DNA from: Hyphomicrobiales bacterium
GTDB lineage: Bacteria > Pseudomonadota > Alphaproteobacteria > Rhizobiales > JAJFHB01
DNA: 64,000 nucleotides
Direction: 5' to 3'
Assembly (NCBI GenBank): GCA_021775755.1
Contig: JAJFHE010000052.1
Location: 1 to 64,000 of the forward strand
Shown here: positions 34,681 to 44,036 of the stretch, one piece after another
Layout of the letters: every line of letters starts with the position of its first letter
How positions within the stretch are numbered: the stretch's first letter is position 1
Position numbers and translations under genes: made by a program
The notes under the pieces: generated by a model
Told to the model about the DNA's origin: nothing
Databases searched by the model: none
The model's input: only the letters and a program-made list of their open reading frames with translations

Positions 34681-35130
34681 TCAAACCACGGGTGCGCCGA
34701 GGCCGCCGAAGCGGTCGCGGATGCGTTTGGAAAGCTGGTCGCGGATCTGCCGGTAGGTGTCCATGATCTGGTCGCGGCTGCCCATGGCAAGCGAGGGGTC
34801 GAAGGTCGGCCAGTATTCGCACTCGACCGCCATGGTGCGCGTCAGCTCCAGCGCCTTGTGGTGGGCTTCGGGCGTCAGCGAGATGATGAGATCGAAGGAG
34901 GTGTCGTAAAGGTCGTCGAACTCGAGCGGCTCGTGGCGCGAAATGTCGATACCGATTTCATCCATCGCCGCGACCGCGAAGTCATCGAGCTCGCCGGCGC
35001 GCACACCGGCCGACTTCACGAACACCCGCTTGCCGTAATAGTGGCGCATCAGGCCCTCGGCCATCGGCGAGCGCACGGCATTTTGCAGGCAGGCATAAAG
35101 CACCGCACCGGGCAAGCTGTCCGGCATCAA
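34681..35130 (-). CDS. Low-molecular-weight phosphatase / arsenate reductase-like protein
   Basis: A 149-aa protein with the phosphatase P-loop CLQNAVRS (C14 to R20), preceded by a beta strand (AVLYA) and followed by PMAEGLMRHYY. The general-acid Asp lies in the YWPTFDPSL region. Homologues in this locus are annotated as low-molecular-weight phosphatases of the protein-tyrosine phosphatase/arsenate reductase fold. The protein ends shortly after a helical tail. The substrate is unknown. It starts three bases from the UPF0262 stop, so they are co-transcribed. Confidence 0.88.
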   Translation of the reverse strand: MMPDSLPGAVLYACLQNAVRSPMAEGLMRHYYGKRVFVKSAGVRAGELDDFAVAAMDEIGIDISRHEPLEFDDLYDTSFDLIISLTPEAHHKALELTRTMAVECEYWPTFDPSLAMGSRDQIMDTYRQIRDQLSKRIRDRFGGLGAPVV

Positions 35131-35133
35131 AGG

Positions 35134-35637
35134 TCAGCCCCGCCAGTGCAGCACGCAGATCAGCGTGAACAGGCGCCGCGCGGTATCGAAATCCACCTCC
35201 ACCTTTCCCTTGAGACGTTCCTGCAACACGCGGCTGCCGTCATTGTGCAGGCCGCGCCGCCCCATATCGATTGCCTCGATCTGGCTTGGCGTGGCGGTCT
35301 TGATCGCCTTGAAGTAGCTTTCGCAGACGAGATAGTAGTCCTTGACGATCTTGCGGAGCGGCGAAAGAGACAGGCCGAATACGGCGCACTGGGTTTCGCG
35401 GCAGTCGGCGATATCGAACACGAGACGGCCATCGACAATCGACAGATGCAGCTGGAACGGGCCATCGCCACGCTCGCCGACATCGAAGGCATTGTCTTCG
35501 AGCAGATCGAAGATCGCCACCTTACGTTCGTGGTCGACATCGGGCGACACATAGGCAAGGCTCGTCTCGTCGAGCGTCACCCCGACAAGGCGGTTGGGCG
35601 TCTTTTCGTTCGTAGTATTGCCTTCGCCGTCCGACAT
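35134..35637 (-). CDS. UPF0262 family protein
   Basis: A 167-aa alphaproteobacterial protein of unknown function. Recognisable stretches are [33 protein letters not shown] and [19 protein letters not shown]. It is soluble, with mixed alpha and beta structure. It lies between hisD and the phosphatase gene in the conserved chain. The long plus-strand open frame over it is an antisense artefact of high GC. Confidence 0.92.
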   Translation of the reverse strand: MSDGEGNTTNEKTPNRLVGVTLDETSLAYVSPDVDHERKVAIFDLLEDNAFDVGERGDGPFQLHLSIVDGRLVFDIADCRETQCAVFGLSLSPLRKIVKDYYLVCESYFKAIKTATPSQIEAIDMGRRGLHNDGSRVLQERLKGKVEVDFDTARRLFTLICVLHWRG

Positions 35638-35673
35638 GGGCCTGTCCTGCCAGTTTAGTTCACGACCTAACCG

Positions 35674-36972
35674 CTAGCCGTCGCGCTCCAGCCGGATATC
35701 GACGGAGCGTGCATGCGCTTCAAGACCTTCCGCGCGCCCGAGCGTTGCGGCCGCGGGCCCGATGCGCGCCAGGCTCTCAGCATCGCACTTCAGAATAGAC
35801 GTCCGCTTCATGAAGTCGAGCACATTGAGGCCGGACGAAAACCGCGCGCTGCGCGCCGTCGGCAGCACATGGTTTGAGCCCCCCACGTAATCGCCGACGG
35901 CCTCGGGCGTGTGGCGGCCGACGAAGATCGCGCCGGCATTGCGGATCGCGGCCATCATCGTCTCGGGATCATGCGTGGCGATCTCAAGATGTTCCGGCGC
36001 GACACGGTCGACGAGCGCGGGCGCCTCGCCAAGGTCTGCGACCTCGATCACCGCGCCGAAGTCGCGCCAGCTCGTGCCCGCGATGTCGCTGCGCGGCAGA
36101 GCCTGCAACTGCCGTTCGACGTGTGCTTCCACCGATCGTGCAAGCCCCGCATCGTCGGTGATGAGGATTGACTGCGCCGATGCATCGTGTTCGGCCTGCG
36201 CAAGCAGGTCCGCGGCGATCCATGCCGGGTCGTTGTCGGCATCGGCAATCACAAGAACTTCGGACGGCCCGGCGATCATGTCGATGCCGACGGTGCCGAA
36301 TACCTGCCGTTTGGCGGCGGCTACATAGGCGTTGCCGGGGCCGACGATCTTGTCGACAGGCTCGATTGTTTGCGTCCCAAAGGCGAGTGCCGCGACTGCC
36401 TGGGCGCCGCCGATGCGGTATATCTCGTCAACACCGCATAACCGGGCCGCCGCCAGCACTAGCGGGTTGAGCGTGCCATCGGGCGTCGGCACGACCATGA
36501 CCAGGCGCTCGACGCCGGCAACGCGGGCCGGGATCGCGTTCATCAGGACCGAGCTTGGGTAGGCCGCGGTGCCGCCCGGCACATAAAGCCCGACGGCCCA
36601 GACCGCCGTCCAGCGGTGGCCGAGTTCGACACCGGCGGCGTCCGTGAAGCGGTCATCTGATGGCAGCTGGCGGCGGTGATAGGCGGTGATGCGCTCGTGC
36701 GCGACGTTCAGCGCGGCCAGCGTTTCGGGGTCGCAAGCCGCTAGGCCCGCATCGATTTCGCCCGCCTCGATGCGCAGACCGCGCGCGTTCGTTTCAAACC
36801 GGTCGAAGCGCGCGGTGAGCTCGATCAGCGCCGTGTCGCCGCGCTTGCGGACATCGCCGACGATCTCCGCCACCGCATCGTTCACATCCGCAGTCGTTTC
36901 GCGTTTCTCGCCAAGAAACGCGGCAAACCGGGTTTCGAAATCTGAACTCTTGGAAGTGAAACGCTGAACCAT
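35674..36972 (-). CDS. hisD: Histidinol dehydrogenase
   Basis: A 432-aa enzyme that catalyses the last two steps of histidine synthesis, oxidising L-histidinol to L-histidine with two NAD+. Signature segments: VPGGTAAYPSSVLMNAIPAR, the GGAQAVAALAFGT region, GPGNAYVAAAKRQVFGTVGI, and AGPSEVLVIAD; zinc ligands lie in QAEHD and APEHLEI. It starts near the DUF2948 gene and is followed by UPF0262. A distant paralogue at 45284 belongs to a different pathway. Confidence 0.95.
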   Translation of the reverse strand: MVQRFTSKSSDFETRFAAFLGEKRETTADVNDAVAEIVGDVRKRGDTALIELTARFDRFETNARGLRIEAGEIDAGLAACDPETLAALNVAHERITAYHRRQLPSDDRFTDAAGVELGHRWTAVWAVGLYVPGGTAAYPSSVLMNAIPARVAGVERLVMVVPTPDGTLNPLVLAAARLCGVDEIYRIGGAQAVAALAFGTQTIEPVDKIVGPGNAYVAAAKRQVFGTVGIDMIAGPSEVLVIADADNDPAWIAADLLAQAEHDASAQSILITDDAGLARSVEAHVERQLQALPRSDIAGTSWRDFGAVIEVADLGEAPALVDRVAPEHLEIATHDPETMMAAIRNAGAIFVGRHTPEAVGDYVGGSNHVLPTARSARFSSGLNVLDFMKRTSILKCDAESLARIGPAAATLGRAEGLEAHARSVDIRLERDG

Positions 36973-36999
36973 TGTACCAACCCCGCTTCGCGTGACTTC

Positions 37000-37446
37000 T
37001 CACGCGTCGCCCGCTTCGGCGTGGTCCGGGCGGTTCTCGGTTTGCCACACGGGGCCAAGGTCGCTCATCTGCGCTTCGATGCACTCGACATCGAGCTTGA
37101 TCGACCCACCGCCGGAAAATGTCAGCGTCACCGCGCCGGAGGGATCGTCCGCTCCTTCAAAGGCAACCGACAGCAGCGAAATCACCCGCTCGCCGTCATC
37201 CTGGCGGATGTTCTGAGCCTGGGCGCCGCGCACCTTGTTGAAGTGCAGGCCGGTGCGCCGTCGCCGGTACTGGCCATTGCCCGTGCTTTCGGCATGCTCC
37301 CAGTCAAAACGGTTCGCGACGATCGCAAAGCGCTGCTCGGCGGGCAGGAACTTGATGTCGCCGACACGGATCACCGCGTCCTGCATATGCGCGGAAATCA
37401 CGTCGAGATCCGCAGTGTCGAGTGCTGTCAGCTTGAGTTGGTCCAT
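37000..37446 (-). CDS. DUF2948 family protein
   Basis: A 148-aa protein starting MDQLKLTALDTADLDVISAH, with the family segments IKFLPAEQRFAIVANRFDWE and GLHFNKVRGAQAQNI and a C-terminal strand pair (VTLTFSGGGSIKLDVEC). Function is unknown. In relatives it lies directly downstream of murA and upstream of hisD. Here hisD follows as expected, but murA is about 21 kb away. Confidence 0.9.
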   Translation of the reverse strand: MDQLKLTALDTADLDVISAHMQDAVIRVGDIKFLPAEQRFAIVANRFDWEHAESTGNGQYRRRRTGLHFNKVRGAQAQNIRQDDGERVISLLSVAFEGADDPSGAVTLTFSGGGSIKLDVECIEAQMSDLGPVWQTENRPDHAEAGDA

Positions 37447-37651
37447 GGCCGTGGAATGCGTCCGGTCTGCGCCGTGAAAAAAAGAGCCCTCTCATAGACC
37501 ATTTCAGGTTCATTTGGAAACTTTTGATGGTGTCCGACCGGTTCATCCGGCAAGGCGCGCCGCGAAGCGCGATGCGGTACATCGGGCAAGCGCCGCAATG
37601 CAGCCGGTGAACGGATTCGGCCCGCCGAAGGCTGGAGCTATGCGCCTGTGT

Positions 37652-38098
37652 TTAGGGCTGTCCGGGCGGCGTTACGGTTAGCTTTCCGCGGTGCATGGCG
37701 ACACCCAGCCGCAGGCTTTGCGCGATGCGCCGGGCGCGGTCGTCGAACAGCGCGGCGGCATCGGCCGGGCAGATCTCGGCCACGGTTTCGCGAAACAGCG
37801 CCAGCCAGTGATCGAAATGGCGATCCTCAAGCCGGTCGATCCTGATATGCGCCGCCATGGGCGTGCCCTTGTAGCGCGCCGACTTCAGCGTCACCGACGA
37901 CCAGAAATCGCACATTTTGGCAAGGTGCGGATCCCAGTTCTCGCCAATAACATCCTGGAAGATAGGCCCAAGCGTCGCATCGGCACGGATGTGTCCGTAG
38001 AACGTGTGCACGAGATTGCAGATCATCTCTTCGGAAATACCGGCCAGCTCTCCGGGGCTCGGGGCGGCGGGATCCTGGACCAGCGTGGGCTCGTTCAT
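37652..38098 (-). CDS. Group III truncated haemoglobin
   Basis: A 148-aa single-domain globin. ISEEMICNLVHTFYGHIRAD, LGPIFQDVIGENWDPHLAKM and FWSSVTLKSARYKGTPMAAH contain the usual helices, and the proximal His is in the following HIRIDRLEDRHFDHW region. The ATG at 38098 is preferred to one 14 codons earlier. Members bind oxygen or NO and are associated with microaerobic or nitrosative conditions. It lies alone between DUF2948 and the MarR regulator. Confidence 0.9.
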   Translation of the reverse strand: MNEPTLVQDPAAPSPGELAGISEEMICNLVHTFYGHIRADATLGPIFQDVIGENWDPHLAKMCDFWSSVTLKSARYKGTPMAAHIRIDRLEDRHFDHWLALFRETVAEICPADAAALFDDRARRIAQSLRLGVAMHRGKLTVTPPGQP

Positions 38099-38215
38099 GC
38101 GGTGAATTGCTTTCGGGTTGCGGGACGGATTTACATACATATCCAGGACGGAAGATTGTCAATCCGGCGGCGCTGGGCTGCCCCGGTATTTCTTCCGAAC
38201 AGCGGCATTGTCGCG

Positions 38216-38767
38216 TTAAGCAACCTCGGCATGCTCATGACATATCTGCGTGGTCTCGGCGGAAGAAATTGGCTCGTCCAGCAGCTCACAGAAGCCGCCT
38301 CGGCCGTTTTTTCGGTGATGGACGCAGGTGTTACAGACACCAAATGCCCGCAGCCCGCTTTGCCTGAGAGCACTGCGAACCAGTGTTTGGAGTCCCCCAA
38401 GCAAAGCCGAAGTGTCAGCCTCATCCAACGATGACAGCGCGTTTTCCATCGATCCGGTTCTCCGAAGGAGTGCCTCGCCCTGCTTAGTCACAGAATAGGA
38501 GATTGATCTTTTGTCCTGCTCGGAGCGGGTTTCCGAGATAAGGCCCTTTCTGGCCAGTGCTTTCAAAGTTTGTGAAACCGTCCCTCTCGTTGCGGTCATA
38601 AAGTCCGACACCTGTGATGGCGAGCGCGAGAACCTGTTGGCCCGCGCGAGGTAGGACAATGCGGTCCACTGGGTGGGGTTCATATCCTCCCCCCATTCCT
38701 CCGCAGACATGATGCGGCCAAGTCTATCGATGAGATCCCTGATGCGTTTGTTCTCGACGGTGCTCAT
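38216..38767 (-). CDS. MarR-family regulator with C-terminal cysteine cluster
   Basis: A 183-aa winged-helix repressor. Residues about 30–100 form the MarR domain (PTQWTALSYLARANRFSRSP, recognition helix TVSQTLKALARKGLI, wing SEQDKRSISYSVT). Unusually, the C-terminus adds C145, C148, C160 and C176 with H178 and H180, in FGVCNTCVHH, GGFCELL and ICHEH, a likely zinc or redox centre. It diverges from the exported-protein gene at 38861. A 17-bp palindrome AATAGCGACTCGCTATT and a second related half-site lie between the two genes and are probably its operators. It may sense oxidants or metals. Confidence 0.9.
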   Translation of the reverse strand: MSTVENKRIRDLIDRLGRIMSAEEWGEDMNPTQWTALSYLARANRFSRSPSQVSDFMTATRGTVSQTLKALARKGLISETRSEQDKRSISYSVTKQGEALLRRTGSMENALSSLDEADTSALLGGLQTLVRSALRQSGLRAFGVCNTCVHHRKNGRGGFCELLDEPISSAETTQICHEHAEVA

Positions 38768-38824
38768 GGTAAAAAAGATAGCGAGTCGAAATCACTATTG
38801 CAATAGCAGGGGGGTGTGTTAAGT

Positions 38825-38841
38825 AATAGCGACTCGCTATT
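38825..38841. promoter_or_regulatory. Palindromic operator, probably MarR
   Basis: AATAGCGACTCGCTATT is a perfect palindrome around a central C, 20 bases before the exported-protein start. A related imperfect copy (ATAGCGAGTCG) lies at about 38778–38788 next to the regulator's own start. One repressor could control both divergent genes. Confidence 0.75.
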
Positions 38842-38860
38842 ATATAAACTGGAGATCGCA

Positions 38861-39619
38861 ATGAAACACATCCTTCTCGCAACGACTGCCTTGTTCCTGA
38901 CTGCCGGCATCGCATTTGCCGATGACGGTCACCAGTCCCATGCAATCGACCAGAACGGCGCCGTGTTGTCGGCCGCTGATGTTTCGAAGCTGGCCGCTTT
39001 TGATATTCTGGCCGCTCATGTTCATCGCGATGGACGAACGGTTACGTTCCACATGACCACAAACGGAACAGCCGGCTCGGAGCTGCCGACAAAGGTAGGC
39101 GCCCTTGGCGGTGCGCCGGTTCTGTCATATGTCTGGCCAACATCGCTCGACCCATCGGTCGTGGGGTTCGAAGGAAAGACTGGTATTCTGGCGCTTGCGG
39201 CAACTAGTCATCCCGATTTCGACGATACGCCTCTGTACGACGAAAACCGAGACGGCGATCCCGCGAACGATGGCGTCCAATGGCACAGCCATTGGGTTGT
39301 CCTCACGCCAACCCAGGAATGCGGTGAAGGAGCGTTGGGTGTCCGCGACATCCCCGAGGGCGAAACCCCGGCAATGCCCGCGACATGGCCGGGTATTCCG
39401 ATTTTCATCGACAGCCCCGGGTTCACTCCACTGTTCGATGGCACCGAGATCAAGATCAACGTCTCCTTCAAAGACGCCGAAGCGATTGCCGGAGCATCCT
39501 ACGATGGCGTGACGGCTGCACTTATGGTGAATGCAAACGTTCATGCGCCACTACTGTGCGTGACGGACGTTTTCGACGTTGCGTCAGGCGACCTCAGCCT
39601 CTCCGGCAAAGTCGAGTAA
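38861..39619 (+). CDS. Exported protein of unknown function, MarR-controlled
   Basis: A 252-aa protein with a clear Sec signal peptide (MKHILLATTALFLTAGIAFA, cleaved before DDGHQ). The mature protein is beta-rich with histidines near the N-terminus (GHQSHAID, HVHRDGRTVTFHMT) and the pair QWHSHWVVLTPTQECG that could bind metal. GGAGATC lies 5 bases upstream of the ATG. The neighbouring redoxin and the cysteine-rich MarR suggest a role in periplasmic redox or metal stress. I do not recognise the family. Confidence 0.8.
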   Translation: MKHILLATTALFLTAGIAFADDGHQSHAIDQNGAVLSAADVSKLAAFDILAAHVHRDGRTVTFHMTTNGTAGSELPTKVGALGGAPVLSYVWPTSLDPSVVGFEGKTGILALAATSHPDFDDTPLYDENRDGDPANDGVQWHSHWVVLTPTQECGEGALGVRDIPEGETPAMPATWPGIPIFIDSPGFTPLFDGTEIKINVSFKDAEAIAGASYDGVTAALMVNANVHAPLLCVTDVFDVASGDLSLSGKVE

Positions 39620-39693
39620 CCCTCCCGCAAAGAGTTCGGCGAGGCGAACCGGCGCCTCACCGAGCCGGATTTCAAAGAACAGGGATGCAACAA

Positions 39694-40245
39694 ATGCAAG
39701 CCGCTCCAGAACTTACGGTCTCGCAATGGTTCAACAGCAATCAGCCGCTTACCTTGAGGGAACTTCGAGGCAAGGTGGTTGTGATAGAGGCATTCCAGAT
39801 GCTTTGCCCCGGATGTGTTTCCCATGGCCTGCCACAGGCGGTCAGAATAGCTGCCCTGTTTCCCGCCGATCGGGTCACTGTCCTTGGACTGCATACGGTG
39901 TTTGAGCATCACGCAGCGATGACGCCGGTTTCTCTGGAAGCGTTCATTCATGAGTACCAATTGAGTTTTCCAATTGGCGTCGACGAAGCCGGACCCGGCA
40001 GTGTTCCGAAGACAATGGCCGCATACGGGTTACAAGGTACTCCGTCATTGCTGATCATTGATCAAGATGGACTATTGCGTGCCAACCATTTTGGCCAGGT
40101 ACCAGATCTTCAGGCCGGTGCGGAAATAGCGTCTTTGCTTTCGCACGGCACACATCAAGAACAGCGCGAACTTTCAAAAGAAGGGGACCCTGAGAACTGT
40201 GGCGAAGACGGGTGCCCTGTCCCAACGCCTGCACAAGAAACGTGA
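39694..40245 (+). CDS. TlpA-like thiol–disulfide redoxin
   Basis: A 183-aa thioredoxin-fold protein. The active site is LCPGC (C38 and C41) in the FQMLCPGCVSHGLPQAV strand-helix. The conserved cis-Pro region is GLQGTPSLLIID. The ATG at 39694 was chosen because AGGG lies 9 bases upstream; another ATG is three codons before. No signal peptide is obvious, so it is probably cytoplasmic. The C-terminus holds two more cysteines (NCGEDGC). It follows the MarR-controlled exported protein gene by 74 bases and is probably in the same unit. Confidence 0.85.
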   Translation: MQAAPELTVSQWFNSNQPLTLRELRGKVVVIEAFQMLCPGCVSHGLPQAVRIAALFPADRVTVLGLHTVFEHHAAMTPVSLEAFIHEYQLSFPIGVDEAGPGSVPKTMAAYGLQGTPSLLIIDQDGLLRANHFGQVPDLQAGAEIASLLSHGTHQEQRELSKEGDPENCGEDGCPVPTPAQET

Positions 40246-40364
40246 GGTGCGCTGGTTCGAACACTCTGCAAACTGACCACCACACGCCAAATAGGCATTT
40301 CTTTGAAGTCGGTCGCGACATGTCCGCTCCCCTGCCGGCACCGGACATCCGAAGGTGAAACCGT

Positions 40365-42782
40365 CTACGCTCTGAGTTTCGCGTTTTCTGGATCATAGGT
40401 GCATTCCGCAACGACCCGTGCGGCATGGGCTTCTCCGATAACCTCCACTTCCAGCGCAGTGCCTTCTTCCGCCTGCTCCGGGTCTACATAGCCCATGGTG
40501 AGGATTTTGCTCACGCGATGCCCCCAGCCCGCCGAAGTAACCGAGCCGGCCACCTTGCCGCCGGCAAGAATGGAATCGCCTGCGTGCGCTGAGGCGTGGC
40601 CGCAGTCGACTTCGAGCGTGACGAATGTGCGTCTGTGCGGCGCCCGCGCAAGTTGCTGCAGCACCTCGCGGCCTTCGAAGTCTCCTTTGGAGAAATGCAC
40701 AAAGCGGCCAAGCCCCGCCTCGAACGGTGTGAACTCGCTCATGAGATCTGCCTTCCAGTGGCGGTAGCCTTTTTCGAGGCGCATTGACTCTGTCGCATAA
40801 AGGCCAAAGGGGCGCAGGCCAAATCCTTCGCCCGCCTCTTCCAGTGCGCGCCACACGTGGACCAGATGCTCGTTCGCGACGTGCATTTCATAGGCAAGTT
40901 CGCCGGAGAAGCTGAGCCCCATGACAGCGGCGTCGCGGGAAGCAACGCCGCGCGTGCCAACACTCAGCCAGGGAAAGCCTTCCCTCGACCAGTCTTCGCG
41001 CGGCGACACCGCGCGTAGAAGATCTCGTGACCTCGGTCCCGCCACCACCAGCGTCGTGTGCGTGTCTGTCAGGTTATCGAGCCGGACACCGCTCGCCGGC
41101 AGCCGTTCGCACAGCCAGTCGCGGTCGTGAAACTCGGCCGCCGCCGCGATGCCGATCCAGAAGCGGTCATCATCGAGGCGCGCGATGGTGGCCTCGCTCA
41201 GAACATTGCCCTTGGCGGTAACCGAATAGGTGAGGCCGACGCGGCCGGGCTTCGGCAGCTTGCTCACATAAAGCCCATCGAGCCACTGTGCGGCCTGAGG
41301 GCCCGAAACCTCAAACCGCGTGAACCCAGACACTTCCATGAGGCCAACTGCGTTCTGCACGGCGTCAACTTCCGCTGCCACGACATCTTTTGTGGCGGTG
41401 AAGCGGAACGAATGCTCATCGACGAAATCGGCGGACGGTTTGAACATCACCGCCCGCTCCCAGCCGTTCACCACTCCGAACGCCGCGTTGCGTTCCTGGA
41501 GCAGCGGATAAAGCGGTGTCGTCTTGGCTTCGCGGCCCGCCGGTCTGTGTTCGTGCGGCATGTGGAAACGAAATTCGTTCTGATAATCCTCGACCGCCTT
41601 GAGGGCGGTGTAGTCGCTGGTGCAGTGACGTGTGAACCGACGCGGGTCGAGGCACCAGGCATCCCATTCCGGTTCGCCATGGACGATGGTTTCGGCGAGG
41701 ATCTTGCCGTGACCGCCGCCTTCGCCGATGCCCGCCCTCAGACCGGTAATGCAATAGGCGTTGCGTTTGCCCGGGATCTTGCCAACCAGTGGCAGGCCGT
41801 CCGCAGAATAGGTGATCGGCCCGTTGATCACCGTATGAATGCCGGTGCGCGTCAGGCATGGCATCCGCTCAAACACCCGCTCAATATTGTCAAGGCAACG
41901 GTCGAGATCGTCCGGGCAGAGCGCGCTGGTGAAGTCCGGATCGATGCCGTCCATCCCCCAGGTCTTGCAGTCCTGCTCGTAGATGCCGACCAGCAGCCCC
42001 TTCTTTTCCTGGCGCGAGTAAAAATCGTCGAGCGGATCGCGCAGGAGCGGAACTCGGGTGTCGAGTGCTTCCAGTTCCGGGATCGGCTCGGTGAGAAAAT
42101 ACTGGTGCTCCATGGAGGCGACAGGGTGTTCGACCCCCATCATGGCGCCCACTTCATTGACCCGGTACCCGCAGGCATTGACGACGATCTCGCAAGCGAT
42201 GTCGCCGTTGGGCGTGTGCACGATCCACGTCCCGTCGGGTTTCTCCGTGAGACCGGTGACGGGTGTCTGGCGGTAGACTTCAGCACCGGCACGACGCGCG
42301 CGGCGTGCCAGCGCCTGTGTGAGCCCCGCCGGATCGATGTCGCCATCGAGCGGATCCCACAGGCCGCCGAGCAGCTCATGGGTTTCGATGAGCGGATGGC
42401 GGCGCTTGCATTCTTCCGCGTCGATAACCTCGAAATCGACATCCATGCCCTTCGCCATGGAGACGAAGTGGTGATAGCCGTCCAGGTGATCGCGGGTCGA
42501 GGCGAGCCGGATGCCACCATCGCCATGGTGATAGGTGATCGGATGATCGGGATCCGCGGCGAGTTCATTGTAAAGCCGGATCGAATGGCTCTTGAGGCCG
42601 ACCATGGTCTGAACCGCGCCGAAATTCGTCACCTGGGCGGCGGAATGCCAGGTGGTGCCGGACGTCAGTTCATCACGTTCGACCAGCACCACGTCGTTCC
42701 AGCCTTCGCGCGTCAGATGATAAAGCGCACTCGCGCCGGCGATGCCGCCGCCGATCACCACAACACGGGCGTGGCTCTTCAT
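40365..42782 (-). CDS. FAD-dependent dimethylglycine-dehydrogenase-like enzyme
   Basis: An 805-aa two-part enzyme. The FAD-binding oxidase part starts VVVIGGGIAGASALYHLTRE (about 7–26), with GTTWHSAAQVTNFG, where the covalent-FAD histidine lies in related enzymes. The C-terminal half is GcvT-like: folate-binding region (SGFTRFEVSGPQAAQWLDGL at about 480) and GcvT C-terminal barrel (residues about 690–800). It is the dimethylglycine/sarcosine dehydrogenase class, removing N-methyl groups to tetrahydrofolate. It follows the threonine-synthase-like gene on the same strand. The substrate is unknown; an N-methylated amine is likely. Confidence 0.92.
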   Translation of the reverse strand: MKSHARVVVIGGGIAGASALYHLTREGWNDVVLVERDELTSGTTWHSAAQVTNFGAVQTMVGLKSHSIRLYNELAADPDHPITYHHGDGGIRLASTRDHLDGYHHFVSMAKGMDVDFEVIDAEECKRRHPLIETHELLGGLWDPLDGDIDPAGLTQALARRARRAGAEVYRQTPVTGLTEKPDGTWIVHTPNGDIACEIVVNACGYRVNEVGAMMGVEHPVASMEHQYFLTEPIPELEALDTRVPLLRDPLDDFYSRQEKKGLLVGIYEQDCKTWGMDGIDPDFTSALCPDDLDRCLDNIERVFERMPCLTRTGIHTVINGPITYSADGLPLVGKIPGKRNAYCITGLRAGIGEGGGHGKILAETIVHGEPEWDAWCLDPRRFTRHCTSDYTALKAVEDYQNEFRFHMPHEHRPAGREAKTTPLYPLLQERNAAFGVVNGWERAVMFKPSADFVDEHSFRFTATKDVVAAEVDAVQNAVGLMEVSGFTRFEVSGPQAAQWLDGLYVSKLPKPGRVGLTYSVTAKGNVLSEATIARLDDDRFWIGIAAAAEFHDRDWLCERLPASGVRLDNLTDTHTTLVVAGPRSRDLLRAVSPREDWSREGFPWLSVGTRGVASRDAAVMGLSFSGELAYEMHVANEHLVHVWRALEEAGEGFGLRPFGLYATESMRLEKGYRHWKADLMSEFTPFEAGLGRFVHFSKGDFEGREVLQQLARAPHRRTFVTLEVDCGHASAHAGDSILAGGKVAGSVTSAGWGHRVSKILTMGYVDPEQAEEGTALEVEVIGEAHAARVVAECTYDPENAKLRA

Positions 42783-42794
42783 GGCCGCCTCCGC

Positions 42795-44021
42795 TCAGAA
42801 CTGCGAGTAGTCGATCGGTCGATGCCGGTCGAGGTCGCGTGCCACGGGCGGCATCGGGTATTTGAGGCCGGTGGCGCAGTTGTAGAGAACAACCCTGTCG
42901 TCGGAGCTCACGCGGCCATCGCGCAATGCCGCTTCATAGGCGGCAAACGTCGCCGCACCCTCCGGACAGAGCAGAAGGCCTTCCTCGCGCGATACCCGGT
43001 CGCGGGCTTCCATGATCGTGTCGTCGTCAACCGCTATGGCGAAGCCGCCGCTGTCGCGCACGGCGCGAAGGATCAGAAAATCGCCGACCGCAATCGGCAC
43101 GCGGATCCCGGCGGCCGCGGTGTGGGCGTTCTCCCACAACGGCGCATGTTCCTCGCCGTTCTCCCAGGCGCGCACAATCGGCGCGCATCCGGTTGCCTGC
43201 ACTGCCACCATGCGCGGCCGCTTGGAGCCTATCCAGCCGATACGCTCCAGTTCGTCGAACGCCTTCCACATGCCGATCAGCCCGGTACCGCCGCCGGTCG
43301 GATAGAAGATGACGTCTGGCACCTCCCAGCCGAGCTGTTCGGCAAGCTCCAGCCCCATGGTTTTCTTGCCCTCGATGCGATAGGGCTCCTTGAGGGTCGA
43401 GAGGTCGAACCAGCCGGTTTTCTCCTTGCCCTCGCCGACGATCTTGCCGCAGTCGTTGATCAGTCCGTTGACCCGCCACACGGTGGCGCCCTGCAACTCG
43501 ATTTCGCGCACATTCACATCGGGCGTGTCTTCGGGGCAGAACACGGTGGCGCGCAAACCGCCTCGGGCCGCATAGGCGGCCATCGCAGCGCCCGCATTAC
43601 CGTTGGTCGGCATGGCGAGGTGGTTGAGGCCGAGTTCTTTCGCCATCGATACCGCAAGCGCCAGACCGCGCGCCTTGAACGAGCCCGTCGGCAGCCGGCC
43701 CTCGTCCTTGACGATGATGCGGCCGGGCTTTGCGGACATTCCATCGAGAGCAATGAGCGGCGTTGTTACTTCGCCGAGATCGAGCACGTTTTCGGATTTG
43801 CGCACAGGAAGAAACTCGCGGTAGCGCCAGAAGCCGCCCGGACGTTGTGCCAGCGTATCCTTGTCGAGGGACTTTGCCAGAGCATTTAGATCGTAGCGTA
43901 CGAGGACCGGTTTACCGGCGGCTGAAAGCCCGTGCACGTTGTCGGCTGCGTACGTCTCGCCGGTCATCGAACACTCAAGGTGCGTGACAAAAGTCGGCAG
44001 TTCGGCGGGGTTAGCACTCAT
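42795..44021 (-). CDS. Threonine-synthase-like PLP enzyme
   Basis: A 408-aa fold-type II PLP enzyme. The N-terminal part contains the THLECSMTGETYAADNVHGL motif and, at the PLP lysine, KDEGRLPTGSFKARGLALA. The phosphate-binding loop is VIFYPTGGGTGLIGMWKAF. This is the form annotated as threonine synthase. It lies within an operon with a DMGDH-like enzyme and a LacI regulator rather than with thr genes, so it may use a different substrate. It ends 12 bases before the DMGDH gene. Confidence 0.85.
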   Translation of the reverse strand: MSANPAELPTFVTHLECSMTGETYAADNVHGLSAAGKPVLVRYDLNALAKSLDKDTLAQRPGGFWRYREFLPVRKSENVLDLGEVTTPLIALDGMSAKPGRIIVKDEGRLPTGSFKARGLALAVSMAKELGLNHLAMPTNGNAGAAMAAYAARGGLRATVFCPEDTPDVNVREIELQGATVWRVNGLINDCGKIVGEGKEKTGWFDLSTLKEPYRIEGKKTMGLELAEQLGWEVPDVIFYPTGGGTGLIGMWKAFDELERIGWIGSKRPRMVAVQATGCAPIVRAWENGEEHAPLWENAHTAAAGIRVPIAVGDFLILRAVRDSGGFAIAVDDDTIMEARDRVSREEGLLLCPEGAATFAAYEAALRDGRVSSDDRVVLYNCATGLKYPMPPVARDLDRHRPIDYSQF

Positions 44022-44036
44022 GCGGTATCTTCCTCA

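Noticed and set aside
34516-35658. A 380-codon plus-strand open frame
   Set aside because: It covers the phosphatase and UPF0262 genes in antisense and has no recognisable domain.
41058-43889. A 943-codon plus-strand open frame
   Set aside because: It lies antisense to the clearly recognisable DMGDH-like and threonine-synthase-like genes; the translated product has no recognisable domain. Long antisense frames are expected in GC-rich DNA.
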